Below, in pieces: positions 57,326 to 64,000 of a stretch of 64,000 nt of DNA (positions within the stretch are counted from its first letter, which is position 1; each line of letters starts with the position of its first letter). Made by a program: the position numbers and the translations under genes. The DNA lies in the NCBI GenBank assembly GCA_963693305.1, contig OY855913.1, positions 5,221,001 to 5,285,000 on the forward strand. Direction: 5' to 3'. Source of the DNA: Meandrina meandrites. Taxonomy: Eukaryota; Cnidaria; Anthozoa; Scleractinia; Meandrinidae. The notes under the pieces were generated by a model that saw only the letters and a program-made list of their open reading frames with translations, did not search any database and was not told where the DNA came from.

Positions 57326-57428
57326 CTGACTTACCGACATTGTTTCTTTTAACAGGAACAGCACAAGGAGCTTGTACCAGAACCAAAATCAAACCAAGAA
57401 TGAGGAATCCTGTCCAGTCCATTGTCAT
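40043..57428 (-). CDS. Gene B: secreted multi-TSP1 protein with acidic C-terminal block
   Basis: Nineteen coding exons sum to 8,619 nt, exactly 2,872 codons plus a stop. Order: signal peptide (~1-25); large unclassified region (~32-1621); TSP1 repeats 1-11 (~1622-2502); three six-cysteine modules (~2503-2660); Asp/Glu-rich block and basic tail (~2661-2872). Exon junctions are phase 1 down to the acidic exon, then phases 2 and 0. No membrane segment follows the signal peptide, so the product is probably secreted. TSP1 repeats bind matrix glycoproteins, glycosaminoglycans or receptors and carry W-x-x-W motifs that are often C-mannosylated. Coral skeletal-matrix proteins such as coadhesin also carry TSP1 arrays, but the large N-terminal region matches nothing I know. 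It is convergent with gene A. Start: ATG at 57428, or a second in-frame ATG at 57422 with better context. Confidence 0.88.
40386..40473 (-). CDS. Gene B exon 18
   Basis: An 88-nt exon. Acceptor CTTATTCTCAG; phase 2 in, phase 0 out; donor AAG|GTAATT. Encodes (M)LVIEATGSRKSSVLVPPRSR and RLKTKEKSK. The phases match exons 17 and 19 exactly, which is the main support. Confidence 0.68.
41186..41648 (-). CDS. Gene B exon 17, Asp/Glu-rich block
   Basis: A 463-nt exon. The first ~98 residues are about half Asp/Glu (EDAEDNDSSDEEGDE, DTDDDENDDNDDDDDE, DNDDDDDA, DDNDDDNDDEAND), interrupted by a basic HKKRKSHRKS cluster. A less acidic part follows (FTPVVNLNDESLHNG, FVSKHGPAKFYWLKGGG). The acceptor is CTTTCAAG, phase 1. 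It ends at a strong donor GTAAGT, phase 2. If unspliced, TAA at 41184-41182 would end the protein there. The composition recalls acidic skeletal proteins of corals (SAARP type); homology is not shown. Confidence 0.8.
41761..42087 (+). mobile_element. Full-length tRNA-derived SINE with 13-bp target duplication
   Basis: The SINE at 41774-42074 lies between direct repeats TAACTGTGTCTCG at 41761-41773 and 42075-42087. The head has a tRNA-like A box (GGCCTAATGGTTAGTGCGC) and B box (GGTTCGAGCCC). The body contains TTGTGTTCTTGGGCAAG and CACCCAGGTGTATAAATGGG, a conserved central segment seen in many invertebrate SINEs (MetaSINE-like, from memory). The tail is a TTTACCTTACC repeat. It lies in a gene B intron, antisense to the gene. 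Confidence 0.88.
42152..42304 (-). CDS. Gene B exon 16, six-Cys module 3
   Basis: A 153-nt phase 1-1 exon: ILTVGAIEACGFDPCFEKAC, KVDLTARCVSDSDCKP, TFISKTQRILDECV. Six cysteines (C-x4-C-x4-C-x7-C-x5-C-x15-C), as in modules 1 and 2. Confidence 0.85.
42451..42776. mobile_element. MITE with TACCG(T/G)AAAAT ends
   Basis: The left end TACCGGAAAATGCT and right end AGTATTTTACGGTA are inverse. Inside are the phrases GGTATAAGCCC and GGTTTATAACCAGG. Intronic, between exons 15 and 16. Confidence 0.55.
42855..43013 (-). CDS. Gene B exon 15, six-Cys module 2
   Basis: A 159-nt phase 1-1 exon: DSVVLSVPPERVCRFNPCEK, SACFVAQAERCAVSYKCKP, IFFGADGQRLHCR. The acceptor is CATGCAG and the donor GTACAT. The shared CKPIFF motif ties it to module 1. 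Confidence 0.86.
43030..43352. mobile_element. MITE related to the 42451 element
   Basis: The right end GGAATTTTACGGTA matches the family ends. The interior has CGGTTATAAGCCC, GGCTTATATCCGGGG and GGCCTATAACCGGGG plus a G-homopolymer. The left edge is approximate. Confidence 0.5.
43656..43817 (-). CDS. Gene B exon 14, six-Cys module 1
   Basis: A 162-nt phase 1-1 exon: GNYLVREDPVELCGYHPCKV, TKCVTSPSAMCVSNSKCKP, IFFNTNGRIIKSCK. The acceptor is GAATTCTAG and the donor GTAAAG. First of three tandem modules with an (N/D/H)PC...C...C...CKP(I/T)F pattern; no family name assigned. Confidence 0.85.
44648..44794 (-). CDS. Gene B exon 13, TSP1 repeat 11
   Basis: A 147-nt phase 1-1 exon read in a frame other than the longest local open frame: FGQWSSFGRCSRSCDGGIKR, RRRRCRRPYKGCYGPRIQKR, RCNDHRCP. 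It has six cysteines and the W-x-x-F-x-x-C-S-x-S-C layout of TSP1. Unusually basic (RRRRR run). The acceptor is CCTCTCTAG and the donor GTAAGT. Confidence 0.85.
45149..45316 (-). CDS. Gene B exon 12, TSP1 repeat 10
   Basis: A 168-nt phase 1-1 exon: DGGLTAWSSWSECRRCGRGE, RKRTRRCANPPPANGGKPC, QLQRCPVKHCK. Typical W-x-x-W-x-x-C, but the C-S-x-T-C core is shortened to ECRRCG. Confidence 0.9.
45724..45897 (-). CDS. Gene B exon 11, TSP1 repeat 9
   Basis: A 174-nt phase 1-1 exon: NGGLTGWTAWSACTKTCHTN, then RERYCTNPPPQGKGKDCAG and RPCASSKCPG. Full six-cysteine TSP1. The acceptor is CTTTTTAG and the donor GTAAAC. Confidence 0.92.
46200..46373 (-). CDS. Gene B exon 10, TSP1 repeat 8
   Basis: A 174-nt phase 1-1 exon: HGGFSPWSQWSHCSVTCETR, RRERSCSNPSPMFGGRDCEG, RNCGTEACSG. 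Same length as exon 11, suggesting module duplication. The donor is GTGAGG. Confidence 0.92.
46865..47167 (-). CDS. Gene B exon 9, Pro/Ser linker plus TSP1 repeat 7
   Basis: A 303-nt phase 1-1 exon. About 48 linker residues (LSLPLKPVSAPVVQPVSPAK, then PSPPALPDPN) precede YSEWSPWSKCSSTCGLKAV, YRERTCKLIGGKNCQG and QTRPCQFVRCPG. The linker may be O-glycosylated. Confidence 0.88.
47600..47690. repeat. ATC/ATT low-complexity run
   Basis: Interrupted TCATTA/TTATTA trinucleotide-type repeat within the intron after TSP1 repeat 6. Confidence 0.85.
47777..48010 (-). CDS. Gene B exon 8, TSP1 repeat 6
   Basis: A 234-nt phase 1-1 exon: SLKNEFDWSPWSACTKTCGV, then RTRERTCSLSIPEDLRKVC and KVPCIVPMCSKTPAVIPN, with a ~20-residue tail ending at ACA A|GTGAGT. 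Same length as exons 6 and 7. Confidence 0.9.
48465..48698 (-). CDS. Gene B exon 7, TSP1 repeat 5
   Basis: A 234-nt phase 1-1 exon: DGFTEWGPWSQCSRTCGSSL, RVRKRSCFKQNNQTC, VKPCVLPSCREEAISGFETE. The open frame runs past the donor AACA|GTGAGT at 48464, but phase and length match exons 6 and 8, so the exon should end there. Confidence 0.88.
49169..49402 (-). CDS. Gene B exon 6, TSP1 repeat 4
   Basis: A 234-nt phase 1-1 exon: EGHFSPWSDWSECSKTCGSD, RKRERTCTDPPPRYGGEQC, RRHCLKPPCVRNLGAYN, with a short tail. The acceptor is CTTTCAAG and the donor GTGAGA. Confidence 0.9.
49458..49522. repeat. TCTG microsatellite
   Basis: An interrupted TCTG run (CAGA on the minus strand) in the intron directly after exon 5. 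Confidence 0.9.
49546..50166 (-). CDS. Gene B exon 5, linker plus TSP1 repeat 3
   Basis: A 621-nt phase 1-1 exon. About 145 residues of unclassified Gln/Asn/Ser/Pro-rich linker (SLLNMQQQGNERQNANGPNV, GAPHGFNIPSRQLMSSMQ) lead into FTPWSEWTGCSASCGRGIKT, RSRSCISAF and RCRMRRCPG. The acceptor is CTGTGTAG and the donor GTATGC. Confidence 0.88.
50779..50815 (-). mobile_element. SINE 3' fragment
   Basis: GGGATGCTAGTCCGATCCAT is the inverse of the CCATCC/GACTAGCATCCC part of the SINE at 41774-42074. A C-homopolymer follows. Confidence 0.55.
50953..51135 (-). CDS. Gene B exon 4, TSP1 repeat 2
   Basis: A 183-nt phase 1-1 exon: NGGFTQWTEWSICSKSCGPK, RMRLCTNPPPAFGGNDCAG, EYCKSKECPHRP. Full TSP1. The acceptor is TTGTCCTAG and the donor GTAAAT. 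Confidence 0.91.
51155..51240. repeat. AAT trinucleotide microsatellite
   Basis: About 27 AAT units with few interruptions, directly upstream (on the minus strand) of the exon 4 acceptor. Confidence 0.95.
51558..51725 (-). CDS. Gene B exon 3, TSP1 repeat 1
   Basis: A 168-nt phase 1-1 exon: EAGWSAWSKCSKSCGNGGIK, RSLYCNKSSPFD, VKCPGWNHQTVPCDVPKNCP. First TSP1 of the array. The acceptor is CCTTTCAG and the donor GTTAGG. Confidence 0.9.
52174..56943 (-). CDS. Gene B exon 2, giant unclassified 1,590-residue region
   Basis: A 4,770-nt phase 1-1 exon between TTGCTTACAG and GTAATG. Rich in Ser, Asn, Asp, Lys and Gln, with almost no Cys or Trp; probably mostly disordered. Internal repeats: three ~33-residue units starting KTKPSYEGADSS, KTKPSYESAESS and KTKPRNRTTDS (~55510-55740); related ~37-residue units with KPILAPVINGFISN and KPIVAPIVSEFASN (~55050-55190); and three units near the C-end with ESEDDLQYAKAVQ, ESEHDLTYMNAVQ and a diverged third, each closing in a dibasic KR/RR (~52270-53140). 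No known domain is recognised. The dibasic sites allow proprotein processing. Confidence 0.85.
57100..57322. repeat. Compound tetranucleotide array in gene B intron 1
   Basis: On the plus strand, (GACT)n to ~57187, then mixed GGCT/GACT to ~57222, then (CCGA)n to ~57291, then (GATT)n to 57322. Every 4-mer frame is open, so long spurious frames (SVSQ, SVGR, SINQ repeats) run through it into exon 2. It is intronic: donor GTAAGT at 57334 and acceptor ending 56944 flank it. Confidence 0.92.
57335..57428 (-). CDS. Gene B exon 1, signal peptide
   Basis: Encodes MTMDWTGFLILGLILVLVQA then PCAVPVKRNNV, and ends in phase 1 at a GTAAGT donor. It has a typical hydrophobic core and an Ala-x-Ala-like or Pro-Cys-Ala cleavage region, with a dibasic KR soon after. 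A second ATG at 57422 (ACAATGG context) may be the real start; either gives the same signal peptide. Confidence 0.85.
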
Positions 57429-57445
57429 TTATCATCAAATTCCAT
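57425..57445 (-). promoter_or_regulatory. Overlapping upstream open reading frame
   Basis: In the 5' leader a six-codon frame (MEFDDK) ends in TGA that overlaps the first gene B ATG (ATGA). Another ATG-TAA lies just before it. A CTATATTTCAG acceptor-like site ends at 57452, suggesting a spliced 5' UTR. The arrangement could favour initiation at the second ATG. Confidence 0.45.
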
Positions 57446-57451
57446 TACATT

Positions 57452-59827
57452 CTGAAATATAGAGATTATTTCATAGTAATTTCTTTTTCTCCGATGCCCT
57501 TTTAGATATCCCAGTCAAAAAAGAGTAACCCTTTCTGGCGGAACCTCACGTTTAGTCCACCATAAAGAGCTTACCTCCCCCACCCCCTACCCCCTACCCC
57601 CCCCCCCCCCCCACCTCGTTGCGCAACTCAGAAACATTTCATCCACGAGCGATAAGCTAAATGCATGATCATTTTGTTGCACGATAAAACAATTCTCACA
57701 TGTAATTTCCGTCCTTGGTAAACAATAACGAATGCATGTCCTCAACCAATGGTAACCGTTATTCAGTCGTGGTCTGTGACCTTTGGTCTGAAGGGTGGTT
57801 CAATATATACACATGGGGTTAAGCGACAAATGAGAAAGTTCTCAGTTGTAAGGTAAAGAGTTGACTGAATTTCCACGTCAAAGCTGTAACGAGGCACCTG
57901 GTGGATATAAATCTAACCATCATCAGCCATCAAGCTGTTGGTTTGCGCACAGTCAAAGCCATGCCCATTAATACCCGCTCAGAACCCTTCACACAAACTG
58001 ACCTGGAGCCATCAAATTCACGCGCTACTTACGTCTGTCGGAAAAGGTAGATTTATCTACTTTTCCGGGGTTTCACCCTTGCCTCTATTTTCCCTTTCGT
58101 TATAACGTTTAGTTGAAAAAAGCTCAACATATTTCAAGATAGATCTACAACGTTTTATATCTAGATTGTAATAGTTGTCCAAGGGACTGTAAAGACAGTT
58201 AACGCCACCTTGATCGCTAAATGCACATAAGAGGAATGCTAGAAAATTTTATTTTAACTACTTCATACTTACTCCGTTTTAATTCTTCTCTTAAATTTGC
58301 TTTGATTGTTCTTTTTCCCCTTGCAGTCGCAGGTATGGCCTATTGTATTGCGAACTAAACTGTACGAAATGAAATTACATTTTTATACTAAAAAGATATC
58401 AACTACGAGACGGCAGGTAAAAATGATCAACTACACTGAAACATTCAAAATAATTCGGCAAATAGTTTACATTATTGGCTTAAGCTTTGATAGTTAGCAC
58501 TCTACAAACCTTTCTACTGTAAAGGGTGCCTGCTGATTCACTCCTGCGAGAAAAGCGTCTAGAGCACGGCGTGCAAAGTTCGTTGTGATAAAACCGTATC
58601 TTTGATGCCGAGATTTAGACCATTCTCTTTCATTGACAAAAGGTAATTCTCTTATAGTCGAGCTTCTTGTTTAAAGTTTTTGTCTTTTTTACAGTTTGAG
58701 AAAAATAAAAAAATAATTAAAAACTTTTAAAGTTTGACATGTGTAAAAGAGTAAACAGGTCCCTCAATGACTCTACCTGTTCGGCAAGTCAACTTCCTTA
58801 ACGGTTGAATTAGCTTCACTACTGCCTCTCTGTTGTTATTAGTCTTGGGCTATCGACGAATTTAACGTTAAAGTTCTATTGAAGGATGGTTGTTCAAAAC
58901 TACACTTTGGGGCACAAAAAAACTCAGAAACATAACAAAGGAATATAGTGTCTAAAATGTAATTCTTTGATAGACAAAACATTACCTGAAAGCGGCGCTC
59001 CGTGTGACCACAATTGTTTTCGGTAAAATTGCCGGTTGAATAATCTCAAACGTGAAACATGCCAGCGTTTGTGCCCTAGAGTGAGAATATTTTTAATTTT
59101 TCTCACGTTTTTAACCTATTTTGGAGCCAAAAAGTCTTCACTTTTACAGCAGCCGTTAATGATTTAACGGCTGTTATTCTTGTCAAGTGTCGAACATTAC
59201 ACCACAAATTTTTTGGCCAATCAATACAAAGATTCAATGGCAGACGTCTTGTAAATTCATTTATGATTAAGCGCTTCAGTGAAGTGACTCATCGATACCT
59301 GTATTTGCTTTGCTTTGGGAGAGAAAGTTCCATGGTGCTGTTTTAGTGGACAGAGTAAGTCAAGCACCTCGTACTTCACAATTTTAATTGTGAATAGGTT
59401 GGTTCTCTATAACTACTAGAAATCAAGAAAATCCGATTTAGCATTGTTGAATTGATTATAACAACATAATCCCTTTCAAAAACATCTGTTGCTTTTAAAT
59501 AGTGTTATGACGTACATTCATTACTATAAGATAAAAGGTTCTAAACGAACTATAAAATTTGTGCTTAACAAACAAAATTTTAATTTATAAGAACAAAATT
59601 GACACATGCACTAAGGCTCTTCGAACTTGCAGAAAAGATTTTAACGGATAGTGAGGTTTTTTGACGATAATTACAAAGTAAAAACTCATACGCATGCCCA
59701 GACTGCTTTTTTTAATCCAACACTTCCAGGATCCCTTGAGTAGCATACTCTTGATTTACGTTAACGCCTCGTAACCCCGGCCTGCAAGGTGGAAAACCCA
59801 ATAATCTTTAGTCTGCAGTCGCTTCTG
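57452..59827. other. Upstream flank of gene B
   Basis: No coding exons recognised. Minus-strand donors GTAAGT near 58032 and 58270 could end noncoding first exons of gene B. A poly-C tract lies at ~57599-57611. Confidence 0.35.
58040..58066. repeat. Short near-palindrome
   Basis: GGAAAAGGTAGAT and ATCTACTTTTCC face each other across two bases, with one unpaired G. Close to a donor-like site; function unknown. Confidence 0.6.
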
Positions 59828-60612
59828 TATTTCATTTTGAGTACCCTCTTATTATGATTTCCCTCCTGTTTTAACTTCTGCGTTTCATTTTATGTTCTCT
59901 CATGTTTTAACTTCTTCTCTGTTTCATTTTGATTTCCCTCGTGTTTTAGTTTCTTCGTTTCATTTTGATTTCCCTTAGCTTTTGCTTAACTTCTGTGTTT
60001 CATCAGTTTGCGTTCCCTCATGTTTAACCTTCTCGCTTTCATTTTGATTTCCCTCGTGTTTTAATTTCTGCGTTTCATTTTGCGTTTCCTCGTGTTTAAT
60101 TTTGAGTTCCCTCATGTTTTAGTTTCCCCGCTTCATTTTGATTTCCCTTTTGCTTAACTTCTGAGTTTCATCAGTTTGCGTTCCCTCATGTTTAACCTTC
60201 TCGGTTTCATTTTGAGTTCCCTCGTGTTTTAATTTCTGCGTTTCATTTTGAGTTCCCTCATGTTTTAGTTTCCCCGCTTCATTTTGATTTCCCTTTTGCT
60301 TAACTTCTGTGTTTCATCAGTTTGCGTTCCCTCATGTTTAACCTTCTCGGTTTCATTTTGAGTTCCCTCGTGTTTTAATTTCTGCGTTTCATTTTGAGTT
60401 CCCTCATGTTTTAGTTTCCCCACTTCATTTTGATTTCCCTTTTGCTTAACTTCTGAGTTTCATCAGTTTGCGTTCCCTCATGTTTAACCTTTTCAGTTTC
60501 ATTTTGAGTTCCCTCGTGTTGTAACTTCTTTGTTTCATTTTGAGTTCCCTCGTGTTTTAATTTCTGCGTTTCATTTTGAGTTCCCTCATGTTACAATTTC
60601 TCCGTTTCCTTC
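59828..60612. repeat. Minisatellite with 146-bp higher-order unit
   Basis: Built from variants of TTTCATTTTGAGTTCCCTC, then GTGTTTTAATTTCTGCG (~36 bp). The marker TGATTTCCC(TT) before TTGCTTAACTTCTG occurs at 59966, 60139, 60285 and 60431; the last two intervals are both exactly 146 bp and the first is 173 bp. Confidence 0.88.
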
Positions 60613-60716
60613 TATCGGTCACAGAAAGAGAGGGCGAGTAGTCTAATTATCTAAGAAGAAACTCTAAAGGATTACTAGGATTGTAGTTGAAAACCTACAA
60701 TTTTAAATCAAGAATA

Positions 60717-60870
60717 ATTGGGTTCCTTCTTGGTGTAGAAGACACAGGACACGTCACAATAGAACACTGCCTAGCAAACCTATTGTTTTTATTGTATTCC
60801 TCGTTCTTTTGTCCTTTTGTTCTCTATTGTTAAAGGTGAACTGTGTCTTCTACACCAAGTAAGAGCCAAT
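60717..60870. mobile_element. Short MITE with 29-bp inverted ends
   Basis: Left ATTGGGTTCCTTCTTGGTGT continuing AGAAGACACA; right TGTGTCTTCTACACCAAGT continuing AAGAGCCAAT. About 154 bp, no coding content. Confidence 0.7.
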
Positions 60871-61069
60871 AATTGGCCCTTTGAAGACTGAACGCGAGCG
60901 TGATTGTGTTCTATCAGCGATTTGTAGAAAGTCATCCGTGCTCTATAGAAAACTTGCTCATACAAAACTCAGGCTCGTAGTCTATAATTGTTAAATAGAA
61001 AACATTGTGAGAACCAATCAGAATTGCGGATTTCCAATAGACCAAGGCTAAGTTTCTGCTAACAGCGAT

Positions 61070-61218
61070 TAGTAGAATTCTACTTGTATACTTATGTAAT
61101 TGCTGCAATCTGATTGGCTGAGCTATTGAACACTATCAGCCATTAGTAGAATTCTACTAGTACACTAATGCAAATGCTGCAATGTGATTGGCTGAGCTAT
61201 TGAACACTATCAGCCATT
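61070..61218. repeat. 74-bp tandem duplication
   Basis: AGTAGAATTCTACT recurs at a 74-bp spacing, each copy followed by GATTGGCTGAGCTATTGAAC and ACTATCAGCCATTAGT. Confidence 0.8.
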
Positions 61219-61219
61219 A

Positions 61220-62068
61220 GTGTGCAGTTGCCGAAGGTCGTCCACAAAATGCGACGTTTTTATCGTTTTTCCGAAGTTTTGGAAGGAAGTGTAGATGTAA
61301 ATGAATAAAAAAATTCCCGAGAAGACTAAAAGAAGGACATTAGCGGTTTCTTGACTTTAAAAGCTTGAAATTATTGAAAAACGGGTGCACGCGCGTAAAC
61401 AACTGCAAATTTACCAAGGACAATTCAATGCGTGCGATTTTGTTAAAGCGTTTAATAGTTCGATAATGCGTAGAAAAATAATTAGAAACCATTATTTGCG
61501 TTTATTTCAGTTAGAATTCTACTAAAACAATTAGATTATTCGCTCTCAATTTCTATGAGGTGATAGTTGATTCGGTCTGCGGCCTCATCAACTATCACCT
61601 CATAGAAATCTCGAGCTCATAATCTAATTGTTAATTAGTGTGAGGTGGCTGAAGGTCGTCTACAGAGTGGCGGAATTTTCTCGTTTCTCCGAAGTTTCGG
61701 AGGTAGTTTAGAAACATTATTAGATAATTCAATTCCCGTGAAGACTAAAAGGAGGAAATTCACCGTTGCACGAGTTTAAAAGGTTAAAATTACTGAATAA
61801 ACTGATGAGCGTGAGTTCACAACTGAAAGTTTCAAATGAAAATTCAGTCCGCGCGCGCGATTTTGCTAAAGCGCGTGAGGTTGAATACTAGTTCATATTG
61901 TAGAGAAATAATTAGAAATTATTATTTGATGGAAAATGAGTTAGAATTATACTTAACCAATTAGATTATTCGCTCTCAATTTCTATGAGTTGATAGTTGA
62001 TTCGGCCTTCGGCCCCATCAACTATCACCTCATAGAAATTTCCAGCTCATAATCTAATGATTAATTAG
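61220..62068. repeat. ~420-bp tandem duplication, each copy ending in a hairpin
   Basis: The copies start near 61221 and 61640 (shared GAAGGTCGTC, TCCGAAGTTT and AATTAGAAA landmarks). Each ends in an inverted repeat with TTTCTATGAGGTGATAGTTG facing CAACTATCACCTCATAGAAA across a GGCC-containing loop (~61531-61622 and ~61961-62058). The copies are clearly diverged. No coding content. Confidence 0.8.
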
Positions 62069-62089
62069 AAGAAACTCGGCTGTGTTGTA

Positions 62090-62330
62090 TTGGAAATGCG
62101 CGAATCTGATTGGTTCTCCCATTGTTTCCTATTCAAACAACAGAGTGTTTCTGTCTCGGAACTATCGGCTGATAGTTGTACCTGCGGAAATTTGATGTTC
62201 TTAAAACAATATGCTAGTTTTAAGAACATCAAATTTCCAAGGGACAACTATCAACCGATAGTTCCGAGACAGAAACCCTCTGTCGTCTTCATTATTCATC
62301 ACTAAATCAGTAAAGCCAATCAGAGTGCGA
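62090..62330. mobile_element. Palindromic MITE-like element
   Basis: Long imperfect inverted arms: GTTTCTGTCTCGGAACTATC, then GGAAATTTGATGTTCTTA on the left, mirrored on the right up to GTTCCGAGACAGAAAC. A CTGATTGGTT/CCAATCAG pair at the outside. Confidence 0.75.
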
Positions 62331-62339
62331 GACACTGGG

Positions 62340-63490
62340 TTAAGTATGCGAAAGAAACATACATTACATGTGACATAGCAATATTAGCACTATTAATGGC
62401 GACTTGATATATATGGAAATTCGGCTAAATACACGTTGTTCCATAACAAGCAAATGAAAAGTCAATTGAAAACCTTTCCTCTCAAGAAAATTAAGGCATG
62501 GGCCTTCCCATTTTTTCTCTAAAACGTCTCGGGGTGGTTTATCTTCTGATGCTTTATCCCTATCAACATAAAATTGTGACAGGCCGATAAGTTTGTAAAT
62601 TTCGTCATATTAAAATGCGCGACTTATTCAAATTAGGCCACGTGACCTCTTACGGCCACAAAATTCCAGAAACCTATATGAACACAAAAGGCAACATTTT
62701 ATATACCAACAGCCATTTAATTTTGCTACTACCAGATGAATCAAAATGGTGAAAACAATAAGATATGTGCTTGGCTTTTGTTCAATTTTTCGTTAAGTTT
62801 GAAAATGAACGGCTCTTTGTATTGTAATTTTTTATTTTCTTATTTCACACTTTACTTTCAAATAATCTCAATATATCCAAGCAGAGGAATGATGTATCTT
62901 AAAGCTAGCAGCAGCCCCCAGAAAATATTTTTAAAAGTTGCCGTATTGTTGAAAAGAATATTGAGCTAAAAATAGCCCTGGTAGGTCACGTGACAATATA
63001 TGACCATAAGAAACAGTTAGACCACCCCCTCAATTTTTCTATGAAACATATTTAGGCCCATGCCTAATTTTCCTGAACTGTTTTTCAGAAGTGCTTTCAA
63101 AGATGCAAATACAGTTTTTTTTTGTTATGAACAAAAGCAGGCAGAGGGAACATATTGGAAAGATTTTGAGGAATGCGTTTCACAGAAACGCACATTCTTC
63201 TGGCTTCAAATAACGACTCAGAGGAGGAACTACAATTAGATAGTTGTGTATGGAAATCGAATTGAGAATATTCATTCGAATGGAAAGCTATGTCGCTAAA
63301 ATCCTTTCCTAACTTAGTGAATTACGTTCTTATGAAAAGAATTATTTGACACTGTGTTTCAATACAAACATTGTAGTTTCCGACGCATCAAACAATACCC
63401 ATCAATAAAATGACTACAAAAATCGGGACAAGCTCAATTTTAATAATTCTGAAATGTTCATTATCGAAGTATCTGCAAGCCCTTGTGGAT
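62340..63490. other. Intergenic, nothing recognised
   Basis: AT-rich; a 77-codon open frame at 62736-62969 has no recognisable features. Includes downstream sequence of the minus-strand gene at 63492. Confidence 0.4.
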
Positions 63491-63491
63491 T

Positions 63492-63653
63492 TCAGTTTGA
63501 ATTGTACTGTCTGATGCATTCGTACACATAAGACGGCGGATAGAAACTTTGCCGCACACGTTCGCACTCATACGTTAGTCCAAGGCAGTCTCGGCAATGT
63601 TCCTTTACAATGCAGGGTCTGCCTTCAATATCAATGCAACCCCGTGCTTCACG
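63492..63653 (-). CDS. Terminal exon of a cysteine-rich protein
   Basis: After a strong acceptor (CTGTTCTTTCTCCAG) it encodes 53 residues and TGA: REARGCIDIEGRPCIVKEHC, RDCLGLTYECERVRQSFYP, PSYVYECIRQYNSN. Six cysteines with a C-x2-C core. The phase into the upstream exon is probably 0. No family recognised. Confidence 0.6.
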   Translation of the reverse strand, partial: REARGCIDIEGRPCIVKEHCRDCLGLTYECERVRQSFYPPSYVYECIRQYNSN

Positions 63654-63696
63654 CTGGAGAAAGAACAGTTAAAAATCAGGATTAAATTAACAGTTA

Positions 63697-63845
63697 TAGG
63701 AGGCGCGGAGGCTAATGGCTAGCGCGCTGGAGTCCGGATCGAGCGGTTCAACCTCCATCAAAAGACGGAGTCACTGTGTTGTGTACTTGAGCAAGACATT
63801 TTACTCTTACAGTGTCTTTCCCCACTCAGGTGTTTAAATGGGTCC
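63697..63845 (+). mobile_element. SINE copy, 3' truncated and diverged
   Basis: AGGCGCGGAGGCTAATGGCT, then TTGTGTACTTGAGCAAGACA and CACTCAGGTGTTTAAATGGG match the head and body of the SINE at 41774-42074. Confidence 0.75.
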
Positions 63846-63870
63846 TGCGTATTTGATGTTATAGATCAGG

Positions 63871-64000
63871 CTAATTTCCTATGCAGCATGTGTCCCACCT
63901 AGAGACGTTCTTAGTGAATTTATTGCATCCTTTACAAGCCCCAATTTTCCAAACATCTTCCCTGCAAACAGTAATTGTACCTGGAATATCACAGTACCCA
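63871..64000 (-). CDS. Cysteine-rich exon, cut by the window edge
   Basis: Open from the window edge: GYCDIPGTITVCREDVWKIG, ACKGCNKFTKNVSRWDTCC, IGN, then TAG at 63873-63871. The C-x-DI-x-G...C...C-x2-C pattern resembles GCIDIEGRPC...CRDC in the exon at 63492-63653, so the two may be parts of one gene or tandem relatives. No convincing donor was found before the TAG. Confidence 0.45.
   Translation of the reverse strand, partial: GYCDIPGTITVCREDVWKIGACKGCNKFTKNVSRWDTCCIGN

Noticed and set aside
52154..57364. A single 1,736-codon open frame including SINQ/SVGR/SVSQ repeats
   Set aside because: The N-terminal ~140 codons are a tetranucleotide microsatellite and intron; clean splice sites at 57334 and 56944 and the signal-peptide exon give a better model.

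Overview
This is eukaryotic animal DNA: AT-rich, intron-rich, with GT-AG spliced exons, tRNA-derived SINEs, many palindromic MITE-like elements, and large secreted proteins built from shuffled VWA, LamG/concanavalin-like and thrombospondin type-1 (TSP1) domains. The domain mix, the Arg/Lys-rich four-cysteine domain ending in GGPWA-VY, and the RecQ-like helicase remnant inside a repeat suggest a cnidarian, most likely a stony coral or another anthozoan. This is inferred from family resemblance; no database could be consulted.

Layout. (1) 1-20.7 kb, plus strand: gene A, with its 5' end outside the window. I could reconstruct 27 exons (about 2,230 codons) encoding three near-repeated LamG-like domains, five VWA domains with intact MIDAS residues, two four-cysteine domains, Pro/Arg hinge exons, a poly-arginine exon, an acidic Asp/Asn/Gly-Ser exon and a C-terminal LamG-like domain. 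Almost every intron is phase 1. (2) 20.9-23.9 kb: a 2,977-bp foldback transposable element with about 1.1-kb inverted arms and an 8-bp target duplication. (3) 24.5-26.1 kb: a degenerate GGGAACGCA-rich repeat field. (4) 26.25-33.8 kb: a possible low-coding transcript whose first intron contains a palindromic element (26.7-28.5 kb) carrying a broken RecQ-like helicase piece. (5) 33.8-40.0 kb: largely empty. (6) 40.0-57.4 kb, minus strand: gene B, complete. Nineteen coding exons add up to an uninterrupted 2,872-residue frame: signal peptide, a 1,590-residue single-exon unclassified region, 11 TSP1 repeats, three six-cysteine modules, an Asp/Glu-rich block and a basic tail. (7) 57.4-63.5 kb: intergenic repeats. 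(8) 63.5-64.0 kb, minus strand: the 3' part of one or two small cysteine-rich genes.

Genes A and B are convergent, and both look like secreted extracellular-matrix or adhesion proteins with abrupt charge switches: gene A is very arginine-rich with a short acidic block, and gene B has a strongly acidic block followed by a basic tail. A shared role in an extracellular or mineralising matrix is a hypothesis only. Exon boundaries were found by eye from splice consensus, phase continuity and homology between repeated modules, so they are strong where modules repeat and weaker at the ends.
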